Shown here: positions 19,355 through 28,825 of the stretch, one piece after another
How positions within the stretch are numbered: the stretch's first letter is position 1
How the letters are laid out: each line of letters starts with the position of its first letter
Assembly: GCF_028765575.1 (NCBI RefSeq)
Contig: NZ_JARACO010000006.1
Coordinates: forward strand, 1 to 64,000
Source: Aliivibrio sp. S3MY1
GTDB lineage: Bacteria; Pseudomonadota; Gammaproteobacteria; Enterobacterales; Vibrionaceae
Length of the DNA: 64,000 bases
Direction of reading: 5' to 3'
Notes under the pieces: generated by a model
Databases searched by the model: none
Seen by the model: only the letters and a program-made list of their open reading frames with translations
Told to the model about the DNA's origin: nothing
Translations under genes and position numbers: made by a program

Positions 19355-20074
19355 CTATCCCTCTGCCCCATCCGGTACAAACACATAACCCAATCCCCAT
19401 ACCGTTTGAATATAACGAGGGCGACTTGGATCTTCTTCAATCATGCGACGAAGACGAGAGATTTGCACATCGATAGAACGTTCCATTGCTGAATATTCAC
19501 GACCACGTGCCATGTTCATCAACTTATCACGAGACATAGGTTCACGCATATTGGTGACTAATGATTTAAGTACCGCAAATTCCCCTGATGTTAGTGGCAT
19601 CGGTTCTTCGTTACGGAACATTTCACGCGTACCTAGGTTTAGGCGGAATTCACCAAACTCAACCATTTTATCTTCGGCGCTTGGCGCACCCGGAGCTTCA
19701 ATAACCTGACGACGTAAAACGGCACGAATACGCGCCAGTAGCTCGCGAGGGTTAAATGGCTTTGGTAGATAATCATCCGCACCCACTTCCAAGCCAACAA
19801 TCCGATCAATCTCATCGCCTTTTGCAGTCAACATTAAAATAGGTAGCGTATTGTTCGCACTACGTAGACGACGACAAATAGACAAGCCATCTTCACCCGG
19901 AAGCATTAAGTCCAATACCATTAAGTGAAAGGTTTCTCGAGCTAACAAACGATCCATTTGCTCACTATTAGCTACGCTACGTACTTGAAAGCCTTGCTCT
20001 GATAAATAACGCTCTAATAAAGAACGAAGACGAGCATCATCATCAACGACTAAAATCTTATGGTTTTCTTGCAT
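19355..20074 (-). CDS. ompR: Response regulator OmpR
   Basis: 239 residues, equal to E. coli OmpR. The receiver domain has the acidic pair DDD at 11-13, phospho-acceptor Asp55 in LMVLDLMLPGEDG, and Lys in LPKPFNPRELLARI. The C-terminal winged helix ends with VQISRLRRMIEEDPSRPRYIQTVWGLGYVFVP. It activates or represses porin and other envelope genes. The upstream gap (20075-20285) is shared with the divergent ParA-like gene and should contain its promoter. Confidence 0.97.
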   Translation of the reverse strand: MQENHKILVVDDDARLRSLLERYLSEQGFQVRSVANSEQMDRLLARETFHLMVLDLMLPGEDGLSICRRLRSANNTLPILMLTAKGDEIDRIVGLEVGADDYLPKPFNPRELLARIRAVLRRQVIEAPGAPSAEDKMVEFGEFRLNLGTREMFRNEEPMPLTSGEFAVLKSLVTNMREPMSRDKLMNMARGREYSAMERSIDVQISRLRRMIEEDPSRPRYIQTVWGLGYVFVPDGAEG

Positions 20075-20285
20075 GGGCTTAACCTCAATATATGTCTTAT
20101 TTCAGTTTACTCGTAACTTTAAGCAATAGAAGTGCTATTTCATAAAAAATGATAGGTAAAATTGTTACTTTTTATGTAACAGCTTCAAACTTTACGTATA
20201 GAATAAAGTATTAAGATAGCTTTACATGTCATATTGACTATTTAGTTAATAAAAAAGCATGAGCACGATAGATTGGTGAGTAAAT

Positions 20286-21026
20286 ATGTTAGTCGGATAT
20301 AAACGAGCACAATGCAAAAAGGTTCTGGTTATCAACCGTAAAGGTGGTGCTGGGAAATCAACCTTTGCGATTGCAATGGCATCTTTCTACGCCCATCAAA
20401 ATGTAAAAACTGAAATTATTGATCTCGATCCTCAAGGTACAAGTTATTTTTGGGGAAGTAAAAACGAGGGGGTGAGAACAACTAAATTTTTGCCGTCATC
20501 TAATATTCCTTTTTCTTTAGCTTTGCGATTAAAAGCAGATACTCGAATTACGGTAATTGATTCGCCTTCTAACTTTAGCCAATTTGAAATGGAAAAATAC
20601 ATTTCGATGGTGGATAAAATCGTTTTTCCTGTTCAACCCTCACCGATTGATGTTCACTCAATGTTAGGATTTATTAAGGATTTAATTAAGTCTCCTGCCT
20701 TTAAAAACAACGGCGTTGAATTAGCGTTTGTTATTACTCGCTGTAAAGAAAACAATCAAGGCACTGAGTTTGTTCATAAAGTACTGCAGCACATGAAATA
20801 CCCGTTATTGGGCACCATGTCTGAGAGTCAGGCATATCAAAATATGTTTTCTGAAAAGAACAGTTTTTTGATTAGCCATCCAGAATTAGATAAAGAACTT
20901 TGGCAAAATATGAAGCAGTGGCTTGATGTTGATATGACGCCACCACAAACGCCAGATCCAGAAGAAAAACAAGTGGCCGAGCCGAAGTCAGCCACTTATC
21001 GTTCTTTACTTAATAAGCGTTATTAA
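20286..21026 (+). CDS. Orphan ParA-family ATPase
   Basis: 246 residues. The deviant Walker A motif KGGAGKST is at residues 19-26 and includes the signature lysine (K19). Walker A' is IDLDPQG near 46-52, and Walker B is VIDSPSN near 94. The C-terminal ~35 residues are polar with a proline run (TPPQTPDPEEK). No ParB or adaptor gene is adjacent, so it is not a classical partition locus; similar orphan ParA/MinD ATPases position protein cargo or act in regulation. It is between ompR (divergent) and pyrE (convergent). The cargo cannot be inferred. The start is ATG 20286, with weak GTGAG upstream. Confidence 0.8.
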   Translation: MLVGYKRAQCKKVLVINRKGGAGKSTFAIAMASFYAHQNVKTEIIDLDPQGTSYFWGSKNEGVRTTKFLPSSNIPFSLALRLKADTRITVIDSPSNFSQFEMEKYISMVDKIVFPVQPSPIDVHSMLGFIKDLIKSPAFKNNGVELAFVITRCKENNQGTEFVHKVLQHMKYPLLGTMSESQAYQNMFSEKNSFLISHPELDKELWQNMKQWLDVDMTPPQTPDPEEKQVAEPKSATYRSLLNKRY

Positions 21027-21057
21027 TGCCTTTTTTAAGCATTACGTGACTTTGTAA

Positions 21058-21699
21058 TTAAATACCAAACTCAGCACGGTACGCTTTTACTGATTCAAGT
21101 TGCTCAGCATTGCCACCTTTCTCTTCTAAGAAAGAGATTAAATCAGTTAAGCTTACAATTGAGATAATTGAGCAACCAAAATCACGTTCTACTTCTTGAA
21201 TCGCAGATAACTCGCCTTTGCCTTTTTCTTGGCGATCGATAGCAACAAGAACACCAGCAAGATCTGCACCGTTTGCTTGAATGATTTCCATTGATTCACG
21301 GATAGCTGTTCCTGCCGTGATCACGTCATCAACGAGCATGATGCGGCCTTCAAGTGCGCTACCCACTAGATTGCCACCTTCACCATGATTCTTTGCTTCT
21401 TTACGGTTAAAGCAATATGGCTTATCGGTATCGTGGTGATCTGCTAAGGCTACTGCTGTTGTCGTTGCAATTGGGATGCCTTTGTACGCAGGACCAAATA
21501 GCACATCATAATCAATACCTGATTCAACTAATGCTGCTGCATAGAAACGTCCCAAACGCGCTAGATCACGACCGGTATTGAATAGACCAGCGTTGAAAAA
21601 ATATGGGCTTGTACGGCCTGACTTTAAAGTAAACTCACCAAACTTTAGTACTTCTTTCTCAAGGGCAAATTCAATAAACTCACGCTGGTATGCTTTCAT
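21058..21699 (-). CDS. pyrE: Orotate phosphoribosyltransferase
   Basis: 213 residues from ATG 21699; a second ATG two codons upstream is possible, but GAGAGA is spaced correctly for 21699, and E. coli PyrE starts MKPYQRQFIEFAL. Conserved blocks include [39 protein letters not shown] (flexible catalytic loop) and the PRPP loop [13 protein letters not shown]. It makes OMP from orotate and PRPP in pyrimidine synthesis. rph is upstream on the same strand with 232 bases between, holding an attenuator-like terminator and a repeat. Confidence 0.97.
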   Translation of the reverse strand: MKAYQREFIEFALEKEVLKFGEFTLKSGRTSPYFFNAGLFNTGRDLARLGRFYAAALVESGIDYDVLFGPAYKGIPIATTTAVALADHHDTDKPYCFNRKEAKNHGEGGNLVGSALEGRIMLVDDVITAGTAIRESMEIIQANGADLAGVLVAIDRQEKGKGELSAIQEVERDFGCSIISIVSLTDLISFLEEKGGNAEQLESVKAYRAEFGI

Positions 21700-21739
21700 T
21701 TTCATTCTCTCTTTTTTGGTATTGTAATATTTAAAATAA

Positions 21740-21875
21740 AAAACTATACGCTACGCTGACTAGAAACTAGACCGCTTCGCTTCTATAAGAGCAAAAAGCA
21801 AAGGGTTCAGGTTTCAGGAAGGTCAAAAGCGAGTACACCTGAAACCTGCAAGCGTAGCGTCCTGAATCCTAGAGC
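21740..21875. repeat. Intergenic repeat between rph and pyrE
   Basis: Carries ACTATACGCTACGCTGACTAG, then CCGCTTCGCTTCTATAAGAG, GGTTTCAGG and CCTGAAACCTGCAAGCG modules: half of the full element. It lies between the attenuator-like hairpin and the pyrE start, lengthening the pyrE leader. Confidence 0.85.
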
Positions 21876-21892
21876 TCAGCTCTTAAAACACA

Positions 21893-21922
21893 TAAAAAAA
21901 TAGCCCCTGAATTAGGAGCTAT
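21893..21922 (-). terminator. Terminator after rph, probable pyrE attenuator
   Basis: On the minus strand TAGCTCCT, loop AATTC, AGGGGCTA and seven T, starting 10 bases after the rph stop. In E. coli the pyrE attenuator is at the same place, just beyond rph, and is controlled by UTP through coupling of rph translation to transcription. The same use here is an inference from position. Confidence 0.75.
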
Positions 21923-21931
21923 AAAAATCAA

Positions 21932-22648
21932 TTATTCGGCCAACGCCGCTTTCTGCTTCTCAATGATATCATTGATGCCCTGTTGCGCCAGAGCCAGCAT
22001 GTCTAACAACTCTTGGTGAGAGAACGGCGCTTCTTCTGCCGTGCCCTGCACTTCAATCATCTTACCGTCTTCCATCATTACGACGTTCATATCGGTATCG
22101 GCTGCTGAGTCTTCTACATACTCAAGGTCACAAATCGCTTCGCCGTTGTAGATACCAACAGAAACCGCAGCAACATGGCCTTTCATTGGGTTTTTCTTCA
22201 ACTTGCCCGATGCAATCATGTGATTAATAGCGTCGGCTAATGCAACACTTGCGCCTGTGATAGATGCAGTACGTGTACCACCATCCGCTTGGATAACATC
22301 ACAATCGACCGTGATCATTTGCTCACCTAACGCTTCTAGGTCAACAGCAGCACGAAGGCTACGAGCGATCAGACGTTGGATTTCCATCGTACGACCACCT
22401 TGCTTACCACTTGCCGCTTCACGACGGTTACGTGTGTGTGTTGCGCGAGGTAGCATGCCGTATTCAGCCGTTACCCAACCTTTACCTTTGCCTTTTAACC
22501 AGCGAGGAACATTTTCTTCAACACTTGCAGTACAAATTACTTTTGTATTACCAAATTCAACTAATACAGACCCTTCTGCGTGCGCAGTAAAGTTACGAGT
22601 AAGAGTAATTGGACGGACTTGCTGAGCTGTTCTTCCGCTAGGACGCAT
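21932..22648 (-). CDS. rph: RNase PH
   Basis: 238 residues, full length (unlike the frameshifted E. coli K-12 gene). It begins [18 protein letters not shown] and has [41 protein letters not shown] and [14 protein letters not shown] of the phosphorolytic 3' exoribonuclease family. It trims the 3' ends of tRNA precursors. First gene upstream of pyrE, and divergent from yicC as in other gammaproteobacteria. Confidence 0.98.
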   Translation of the reverse strand: MRPSGRTAQQVRPITLTRNFTAHAEGSVLVEFGNTKVICTASVEENVPRWLKGKGKGWVTAEYGMLPRATHTRNRREAASGKQGGRTMEIQRLIARSLRAAVDLEALGEQMITVDCDVIQADGGTRTASITGASVALADAINHMIASGKLKKNPMKGHVAAVSVGIYNGEAICDLEYVEDSAADTDMNVVMMEDGKMIEVQGTAEEAPFSHQELLDMLALAQQGINDIIEKQKAALAE

Positions 22649-22820
22649 GGCAGATACCTTGATTATGACAAATTGTCGGCGATTATACCCAAGTACAAGA
22701 ATAAAGCATAGCGTCGGTTTCTTTGATAAGCGCCACTTACTTCCTAAAGCGCTTATCTGCTATAGTATGCCCAATATTTTTATTCATCATCCTTCCTATT
22801 GATGATTTGAGGACGCTTAC

Positions 22821-23684
22821 ATGATCTACAGTATGACAGCTTACGCACGCCGCGAAGTAAAAGGCGATTGGGGAACCGCTGTGTGGGAAATCCGCTCAGT
22901 AAACCAACGTTATTTAGAAACATATTTTCGCATGCCGGAACAATTCCGTGGTTTAGAGCCTGTATTACGTGAGCGTTTTCGTAAGCGTCTTGCTCGCGGT
23001 AAAGTGGAATGTCACCTACGCTTTGAATCAAACAACGCAGCAAGCAGTGAATTAAGAATCAATGAAGACCTAGCTCGCCAAGTAATTAAAGCAGCACAAT
23101 GGGTAAAAACTGAATCTGGCGAAGGCGGTATTAACCCTTTCCAAGTTCTGCAATGGCAAGGTGTAATGGAAGCACCAGAGCAAGATTTCGATTCTATCAA
23201 TAAAGAGCTATTGGCTGAATTTGAACTGGCTGTGAATGATTTTGTTGAAGCGCGTGCAAGCGAAGGCGAAAACATGAAAGCACTGATCGTTCAGCGTTTA
23301 GATGCAATCACGGAAGAAGCAGCGAAAGTTCGTGCTCGTATGCCTGAAATTCTAGAATGGCAACGTAACCGTCTGCTAACTAAATTTGAAGATGCGAAAA
23401 TTGAATTAGATTCTTCTCGTGTAGAACAAGAGCTTATCCTTCTTGCTCAAAAATCTGACGTAGCTGAAGAGCTTGATCGTTTAGATTCACACGTAAAAGA
23501 AACAACCAATGTGATGAAGAAAGGCGGCGCTTGTGGCCGTAAGCTTGATTTCATGATGCAAGAATTTAACCGTGAAGCGAACACGCTAGCGTCTAAATCC
23601 ATCAGCACCGATGTAACAGCATCTGGCGTTGAGCTTAAAGTACTGATCGAACAAATGCGTGAGCAAATTCAAAATATTGAATAA
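22821..23684 (+). CDS. yicC: YicC family endoribonuclease-like protein
   Basis: 287 residues, the family length. It starts MIYSMTAYARREV (family: M-I-x-S-M-T-A-[FY]-A-R). The C-terminal DUF1732 part has LDFMMQEFNREANTLASKS and ends VELKVLIEQMREQIQNIE. E. coli YicC is reported to act as an endoribonuclease or to promote sRNA turnover. ATG 22821 is preceded by a GAGGACG ribosome site. Terminator at 23721-23748. Divergent from rph. Confidence 0.95.
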   Translation: MIYSMTAYARREVKGDWGTAVWEIRSVNQRYLETYFRMPEQFRGLEPVLRERFRKRLARGKVECHLRFESNNAASSELRINEDLARQVIKAAQWVKTESGEGGINPFQVLQWQGVMEAPEQDFDSINKELLAEFELAVNDFVEARASEGENMKALIVQRLDAITEEAAKVRARMPEILEWQRNRLLTKFEDAKIELDSSRVEQELILLAQKSDVAEELDRLDSHVKETTNVMKKGGACGRKLDFMMQEFNREANTLASKSISTDVTASGVELKVLIEQMREQIQNIE

Positions 23685-23720
23685 CTTTTATTACAAGACT
23701 CATTATCAATGATTAACATC

Positions 23721-23748
23721 AAAAGCCTCTGAAAACAGAGGCTTTTTT
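23721..23748 (+). terminator. Rho-independent terminator of yicC
   Basis: AAAAGCCTCTG, loop AAAA, CAGAGGCTTTTTTT. Perfect 11-bp stem with a T-run, 36 bases after the yicC stop. The A-run on the other side lets it work in both directions. Confidence 0.93.
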
Positions 23749-23788
23749 TGTTTAAAGATAAATCTTTTGATACATACTAGGAAAATAT

Positions 23789-25498
23789 ATGACTACTGAT
23801 ACACCATCATCAATAAACATTTTGTTTGCTGGTGTGATTCACAATATATCTCACTCTTCAACGATACATAATATCCCAAGTCCTGAAACATTTACTCTAT
23901 TGATTACGACACCATTCGGTCGCCAACAAATCGAAGATTATATTAATATATTATGCAGGAAGGCTTACACGGAGCAAGCTAGCGTTTCTGATGCCGATCT
24001 TCATTTGTGGCTTTTACCGGCTATTAACGCCTTAATAACCTGCAATAGCGACCAGTTTCCCTCAGTATATAAAGCATTAACAACCCTAACGGTAACTAAT
24101 AACACGTTCTTTATTACTCAAAAAGCCCTCATCTATTGGCGTGGATCCATTGATTGCTGGCATTACTTATTGTTAATGATCAGCCATCATTCAGATGGAC
24201 TACCTGAGCAAATAAAACAGTTATTAAAACAACAACTCGCCATTGGAGACAACTCGACTTATTACCATACTCATCGTAATGAATATGCGAAAAGTGCGCA
24301 TGTCCCTTATTTTATGCACGCTTTTCTTATCGACAAGCTGTTCACGCAAGGCCAAGGGTATGTTGCCACTTGCCAACGCTTTTCCGACTTACCAAACCGT
24401 GCAAGCAGAGTGAAACATCTCAAAGAAAAAATTCACGAATTAAAGCAGCGATTAACCGTCATCTCCAACACCTTAAGTCAAATAGAAACGCCAAGTCATC
24501 CCTTACCTCATCCTGAGTTGACTCAATTATCGATTATTTTAGACCTATTGTGCCCACAACCCACCACGATGGATGATGACAGCCAAGAGAAATGGAGAAG
24601 GCATTACCACGGACTTCAACAACAGTGCCTCAATATCGCCATTACCATGTTGAATGAACCTAAACTTGCTAGCAATGTATTAAAAGAGGATCTCTTAATT
24701 CACCATGATATCAAGACAACAATAAGCGCTCACCCTCTTGAATACCCAACGGATCAACAGGTTTTATTTCCATTAAGTGATCGCCATGTTCAGCAACTTG
24801 CGCATCAAACGGTTCGATATGCAAATACGCCATTAAGCGATGCCGAAAAAGCAGAACGAGAATGGGTAATTCAACAGGCATACAGACTGTTTGAAAAGGA
24901 TGATAGTCACCTAAAATCTGGCAATATTTGGTTATCCGATACGGTACAGTTTTTTGATTTCCATAAAGACGCGTTTCAAACATTAGCTTTTAGCCAGGTC
25001 ACTCAATTAGTGCTAGAACAGGCTCAATGTTATTTTAATCGTCCGCGTTTTCTCGCTTACTCACCCAATGCTGAGTGGCACGTCGCATTACGTAATGCAG
25101 ATTGGCCAACTTACCCATCAACAGTAACGGGATACGGTGTATTCCCTAATGGCGCTAAAAATATATTACAACGCCCTAACGATCAGAAAAAAGGCGTACA
25201 CGTTAACGCCAATGATTATCTCGGCATTACATACCATGTAAAAAATCCTGACGATTATCCAATAAGCAACGTAAGTGTCATCAATCAAGTTGATGTATTT
25301 AATGAATTTGGGGAGTGCGTTTTCTCAGACAAATGGTCGGATTTAATGGTGCCAAATAAAACCAATTTTGTGCTTTATGTTATGGAGCCAGCAGAATCCT
25401 ATCGTGGTGTTTGGCGCTTTCGTAGTTGGTATGGCGAGCAGTGCTTATTGCAACAGTGTTTCTTTGTCGATCCAACCCATCCTGTCGCTACACACTAA
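23789..25498 (+). CDS. Hypothetical protein, first gene of an unrecognised two-gene unit
   Basis: 569 residues; I recognise no family. No signal peptide or membrane helix. Residues 60-180 are helical and hydrophobic-patterned (LWLLPAINALIT, YWRGSIDCWHYLLLMISHH). A probable coiled coil spans about 205-235 (HLKEKIHELKQRLTVISNTL). A helical middle contains HVQQLAHQTVRYANTP. The last 110 residues look like a beta-sandwich (YLGITYHVKNPDDY, WRFRSWYGEQCLLQQCFFVDP). AGGA precedes ATG 23789. The next gene starts 41 bases after its stop, and strong terminators lie before and after the pair, so the two form an independent operon. AT content and codon use do not stand out strongly from the neighbours. 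Confidence 0.75.
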   Translation: MTTDTPSSINILFAGVIHNISHSSTIHNIPSPETFTLLITTPFGRQQIEDYINILCRKAYTEQASVSDADLHLWLLPAINALITCNSDQFPSVYKALTTLTVTNNTFFITQKALIYWRGSIDCWHYLLLMISHHSDGLPEQIKQLLKQQLAIGDNSTYYHTHRNEYAKSAHVPYFMHAFLIDKLFTQGQGYVATCQRFSDLPNRASRVKHLKEKIHELKQRLTVISNTLSQIETPSHPLPHPELTQLSIILDLLCPQPTTMDDDSQEKWRRHYHGLQQQCLNIAITMLNEPKLASNVLKEDLLIHHDIKTTISAHPLEYPTDQQVLFPLSDRHVQQLAHQTVRYANTPLSDAEKAEREWVIQQAYRLFEKDDSHLKSGNIWLSDTVQFFDFHKDAFQTLAFSQVTQLVLEQAQCYFNRPRFLAYSPNAEWHVALRNADWPTYPSTVTGYGVFPNGAKNILQRPNDQKKGVHVNANDYLGITYHVKNPDDYPISNVSVINQVDVFNEFGECVFSDKWSDLMVPNKTNFVLYVMEPAESYRGVWRFRSWYGEQCLLQQCFFVDPTHPVATH

Positions 25499-25539
25499 AT
25501 GATTCATTACTCATCAAAGTATGCCTAAGAGATAATAAT

Positions 25540-28500
25540 ATGGAAGATTTTCCAAAGAACATAACCATTGAAGTTGAGCTAAATAACACTCTCTCTATTC
25601 GCGCAGCACTACACCGTTACCAACAATTACTGTATACAAAAGAAGCATTTCAAGATGCCGACTTTTCTACTTTTTTTAATGTCGAATTTGTATCCATTAA
25701 AAACAATCAATTACCTGAGCCATTACAGTTAGCCGATGCTGGATTATGCCGACCCGTTCTGGATGAATGCTTTCAAATCAATGAAGAGCGTTATGTGCCG
25801 TCATCACACGTATTCTCTTTCGGTGATGCCTCCTACGTTTCTGAGGTTTTATTTTTTGCCCATGCTCTACAATTTAATGAGCTAAAAAACGATATTATCG
25901 AGACCGCTAAAGCCATGGTTCATTACGCTCGTTGCGTTAATGATACTTCTGATATGTGGGTTGATGACATGCATATTTTTGGGCTAGAAGCGCTCTACCT
26001 TCTTGCTCGTATTCACCCTGATTGCTCTTGGTTACTCGCACAACTGCACATTCCTTATTGGGATTTTGAGCATGTCATCCACTCTGGTGATTACTTATCC
26101 TCTCTCCTCTCTCATCTTGGTTGGACAAAGGACACCATTAACGCCTATGTATGGTGTGACTCTACCGAATTACGCTATGCTTTTTATGCAGAAATAGATT
26201 GTGGTTCGCCTTATAGTGAGAGTCATCCTTCACTTGCGGAGCACCTACGACAACACCCTGATGATTATCATTATTTCCAGCACGCATTAATTCAACGCTT
26301 CAAGGAAATGCCGTTATTGGCTTACTCGAAAATAGAGGAGGATGAGGACAAGAACATTTCAGTTGTCACTCCTTTTTTCCTTACGATGCAAATCCGGTGG
26401 GATGAGAGAGAGGATGAAGACCAACTCCCTCTGCAAGAGTGGTTTATTAATGGCACATTAGAAAATGAAATCCATACGTTAGAAACTCGACTACATGCCA
26501 TGGTTCACACGCCTCTCATTGTGATGTCCGAGAAAAACCAACAGTCAGAAGCGATCCGTCGCGCTTATGATGACAATGATCGCTATCTGAAGGGAAAAGC
26601 AATCCAAGATATGAAAGCGTTCTTTGTGGACGGTTTCAATAATGGCGCGGAGCTTTGGGAGTATATTCAACATGGCAATAACCTTGATGTGCTTAACGAC
26701 ATCGAACCGGTTGATATCGCCAAACTCATCAAGGATAAAAATCTCGCATTAAAACAACAAACGAATTGGCATCTCGGTAGTATGGATGCTTTTGATGAGC
26801 GCTTACATCGTATCCTTGGGGAGTTTTGTATTGATTTATTCGATGAGTCAGAAAACAGTGACAACACCACCCACCACTCTCAAGGTGGATTAACACTATC
26901 ACTCACGGTACGTCTTGATTCTAACGTGTTGGAGAAAGAGCACTATTTCGATCCAAAAGCATTACTGCTACGTACTCTTGATGTTTTCCAACGCCTAATG
27001 GATGTCGACGAGCTTCACGATAATACCCGTGACATGCTGGTTGATGAGTACAATATCATCTCTCATGAAGCCTTTGATTTGCGCTACACAAACCTCGAAG
27101 AAAATGACGAGAACGATCTCGATATTCTTCGTAGTAAACAAATCAACATGTTCAACGCGTTAATTGAGGATATTTATAATCACGACGTTGAAGCAAATCA
27201 TTTACGATCTTTTGATCGTCTTGTTTCGCTTAATCGTCCATCCGTGATGGCGTGTAATTGGAACGCTGATAGTTTGGTGTGTCACGCTCTTGCTGCCCAT
27301 CAAATTCGCAATGATTTTAATGCAAATCAATATGATGAGTTAACCCAATTCTTGATCGACTTTATCTCAGAATCGTTCATCGCATCTTGGTTAAGAGCGC
27401 TCTTTCAACGCTGCCACCTTGCCTCATCTCCTAATTACGACAATCACGGAAATCCAATTAAAAAAGGCCTATCTAAGGAAGAGGTTACACTTATAACCCA
27501 GCATTTTACAGAGTTACCACCAATAGATGGCAATGAAAAAAGCGCTCAGTTATTGATTTCAACCTTGCTCAAACAACACCTAAAAGCAGAAGACGATCGT
27601 CTCATTAGTCAGGAGCAACCTTATTATAAACTGTTTTCATTTAGAAAAGGGCAACCTGCGTGTATTGCTGTTTATTTTTTATCACAGCGTATACCTTTAA
27701 AAATCAAACCATTAGTAAATAGACTTCTCAATTTCTATGTAGAAGTCGTACCACAACGTACGTTGAATTACATCATCAAAACAGAAACTCCAAATGCAAG
27801 TGCTGATTTTGGTGACATCATAAAACGTATTGATTTTTTTGATCATTTAATAAAAGTTGGCATCCCTGCTTCTGTATCATTAGCCTATCAGGCCGTAAAT
27901 CCAACGGAAGAGGATTATGATCCATCCATGATATCCATCTACAGTGAGATAAATAGTAATGATAATTCCATGTTCGGCTCTATTAATAAGAGAAAAGCTC
28001 AAGAATTAGAAATTGGGTTGCAACGTGTAAAACAAAAATCACGCTTAGGATTTTATCATCGGGTACAACAAAAACACCCTGAGTTTACAGGCCTTTGTCA
28101 GCCTGATATCGATGATGTATTAACGCGTTTTTCTTATGCCAACATTGATCAATCGCAAGTAAGATTAGACAATACAAGGCTCCAAGAAAATGCCAATGCC
28201 TTTCATCAACACTTCATGGCATACCTTTCTGGTAAGGTCTCATTAGAAGAGATGCAGGCGTATTACCACTTACACTGCGATCAGGACTTAAACACGGGTT
28301 CTGATTATCGCGGTTACGCTGGGATCGAGGATGTTATATGGAAACTGGATACCTTCAAACGCGATCGTCTGGTGCAATTTTTAATACACCATTCGATTTC
28401 TGGAGTGGAATTCATCGCAAGTGGTTATGCAAAAGACCATGACGATGGATATTCAGATGAACAGCAACAACTACTATTGGATTATTTATTAGAACAAAAT

Positions 28501-28743
28501 ACCCCTATCGCACGGTTAATTGAATACAGCTTAACAAGCCGTGAAAATGTGTTTGAAAGGTATCTTTTATCTCTTGCTCACAGTAAGGTGCTATTTGTAG
28601 AAATGGACAACTTGCATACAGACGATAAATTGCAGTTGCTTGATGTATTAGATAGCTATACGAATACGGAAGAAATGATTGCGCATTATCTACATGACCC
28701 ATCCCCTAAAGTGGTCAAAAAAGCACAACGTTTTCTGAGTTAA
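25540..28743 (+). CDS. Large hypothetical protein, second gene of the unrecognised unit
   Basis: 1067 residues from ATG 25540. A frame open from 25426 would overlap the previous gene and gives an unlikely cysteine-rich start, so I reject it. Family not recognised. No signal peptide or membrane segment; strongly acidic with D/E-rich stretches (EEDEDKN, DEREDEDQLP, LEENDENDLDIL). Much of it reads as amphipathic helix pairs, and the end (DDKLQLLDVLDSYTNTEE...DPSPKVVKKAQRFLS) resembles a HEAT-type repeat, suggesting an all-helical scaffold. No Walker, nuclease, protease or kinase motif stands out. A strong terminator follows directly. With the 569-residue partner it may form a cytosolic complex; this is inference. 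Confidence 0.75.
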   Translation: MEDFPKNITIEVELNNTLSIRAALHRYQQLLYTKEAFQDADFSTFFNVEFVSIKNNQLPEPLQLADAGLCRPVLDECFQINEERYVPSSHVFSFGDASYVSEVLFFAHALQFNELKNDIIETAKAMVHYARCVNDTSDMWVDDMHIFGLEALYLLARIHPDCSWLLAQLHIPYWDFEHVIHSGDYLSSLLSHLGWTKDTINAYVWCDSTELRYAFYAEIDCGSPYSESHPSLAEHLRQHPDDYHYFQHALIQRFKEMPLLAYSKIEEDEDKNISVVTPFFLTMQIRWDEREDEDQLPLQEWFINGTLENEIHTLETRLHAMVHTPLIVMSEKNQQSEAIRRAYDDNDRYLKGKAIQDMKAFFVDGFNNGAELWEYIQHGNNLDVLNDIEPVDIAKLIKDKNLALKQQTNWHLGSMDAFDERLHRILGEFCIDLFDESENSDNTTHHSQGGLTLSLTVRLDSNVLEKEHYFDPKALLLRTLDVFQRLMDVDELHDNTRDMLVDEYNIISHEAFDLRYTNLEENDENDLDILRSKQINMFNALIEDIYNHDVEANHLRSFDRLVSLNRPSVMACNWNADSLVCHALAAHQIRNDFNANQYDELTQFLIDFISESFIASWLRALFQRCHLASSPNYDNHGNPIKKGLSKEEVTLITQHFTELPPIDGNEKSAQLLISTLLKQHLKAEDDRLISQEQPYYKLFSFRKGQPACIAVYFLSQRIPLKIKPLVNRLLNFYVEVVPQRTLNYIIKTETPNASADFGDIIKRIDFFDHLIKVGIPASVSLAYQAVNPTEEDYDPSMISIYSEINSNDNSMFGSINKRKAQELEIGLQRVKQKSRLGFYHRVQQKHPEFTGLCQPDIDDVLTRFSYANIDQSQVRLDNTRLQENANAFHQHFMAYLSGKVSLEEMQAYYHLHCDQDLNTGSDYRGYAGIEDVIWKLDTFKRDRLVQFLIHHSISGVEFIASGYAKDHDDGYSDEQQQLLLDYLLEQNTPIARLIEYSLTSRENVFERYLLSLAHSKVLFVEMDNLHTDDKLQLLDVLDSYTNTEEMIAHYLHDPSPKVVKKAQRFLS

Positions 28744-28751
28744 CCAAAATA

Positions 28752-28790
28752 AAAAAGCCTCATAGACGCTATCTCTGACTGAGGCTTTTT
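28752..28790. terminator. Bidirectional terminator between the hypothetical operon and psiE
   Basis: AAAAAGCCTCA pairs with TGAGGCTTTTT around a 17-base loop. It has T-runs on both strands and lies between convergent genes. Confidence 0.9.
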
Positions 28791-28825
28791 ATTGACTCAA
28801 CGGCCTTAAAACGACTTAATCAAGA

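Noticed and set aside
20286-21026. Chromosomal parAB/oriC partition locus
   Set aside because: No parB, gidA, gidB or DnaA-box cluster is near; only a lone ATPase.
22257-22625. 122-codon frame antisense to rph
   Set aside because: The complementary strand encodes a full, well-conserved RNase PH; the antisense product is Arg/Ser-rich and has no ribosome site.
25426-25539. N-terminal extension of the 1067-residue protein
   Set aside because: It overlaps the preceding gene, has an unlikely Cys/Arg composition and no ribosome site, unlike ATG 25540.
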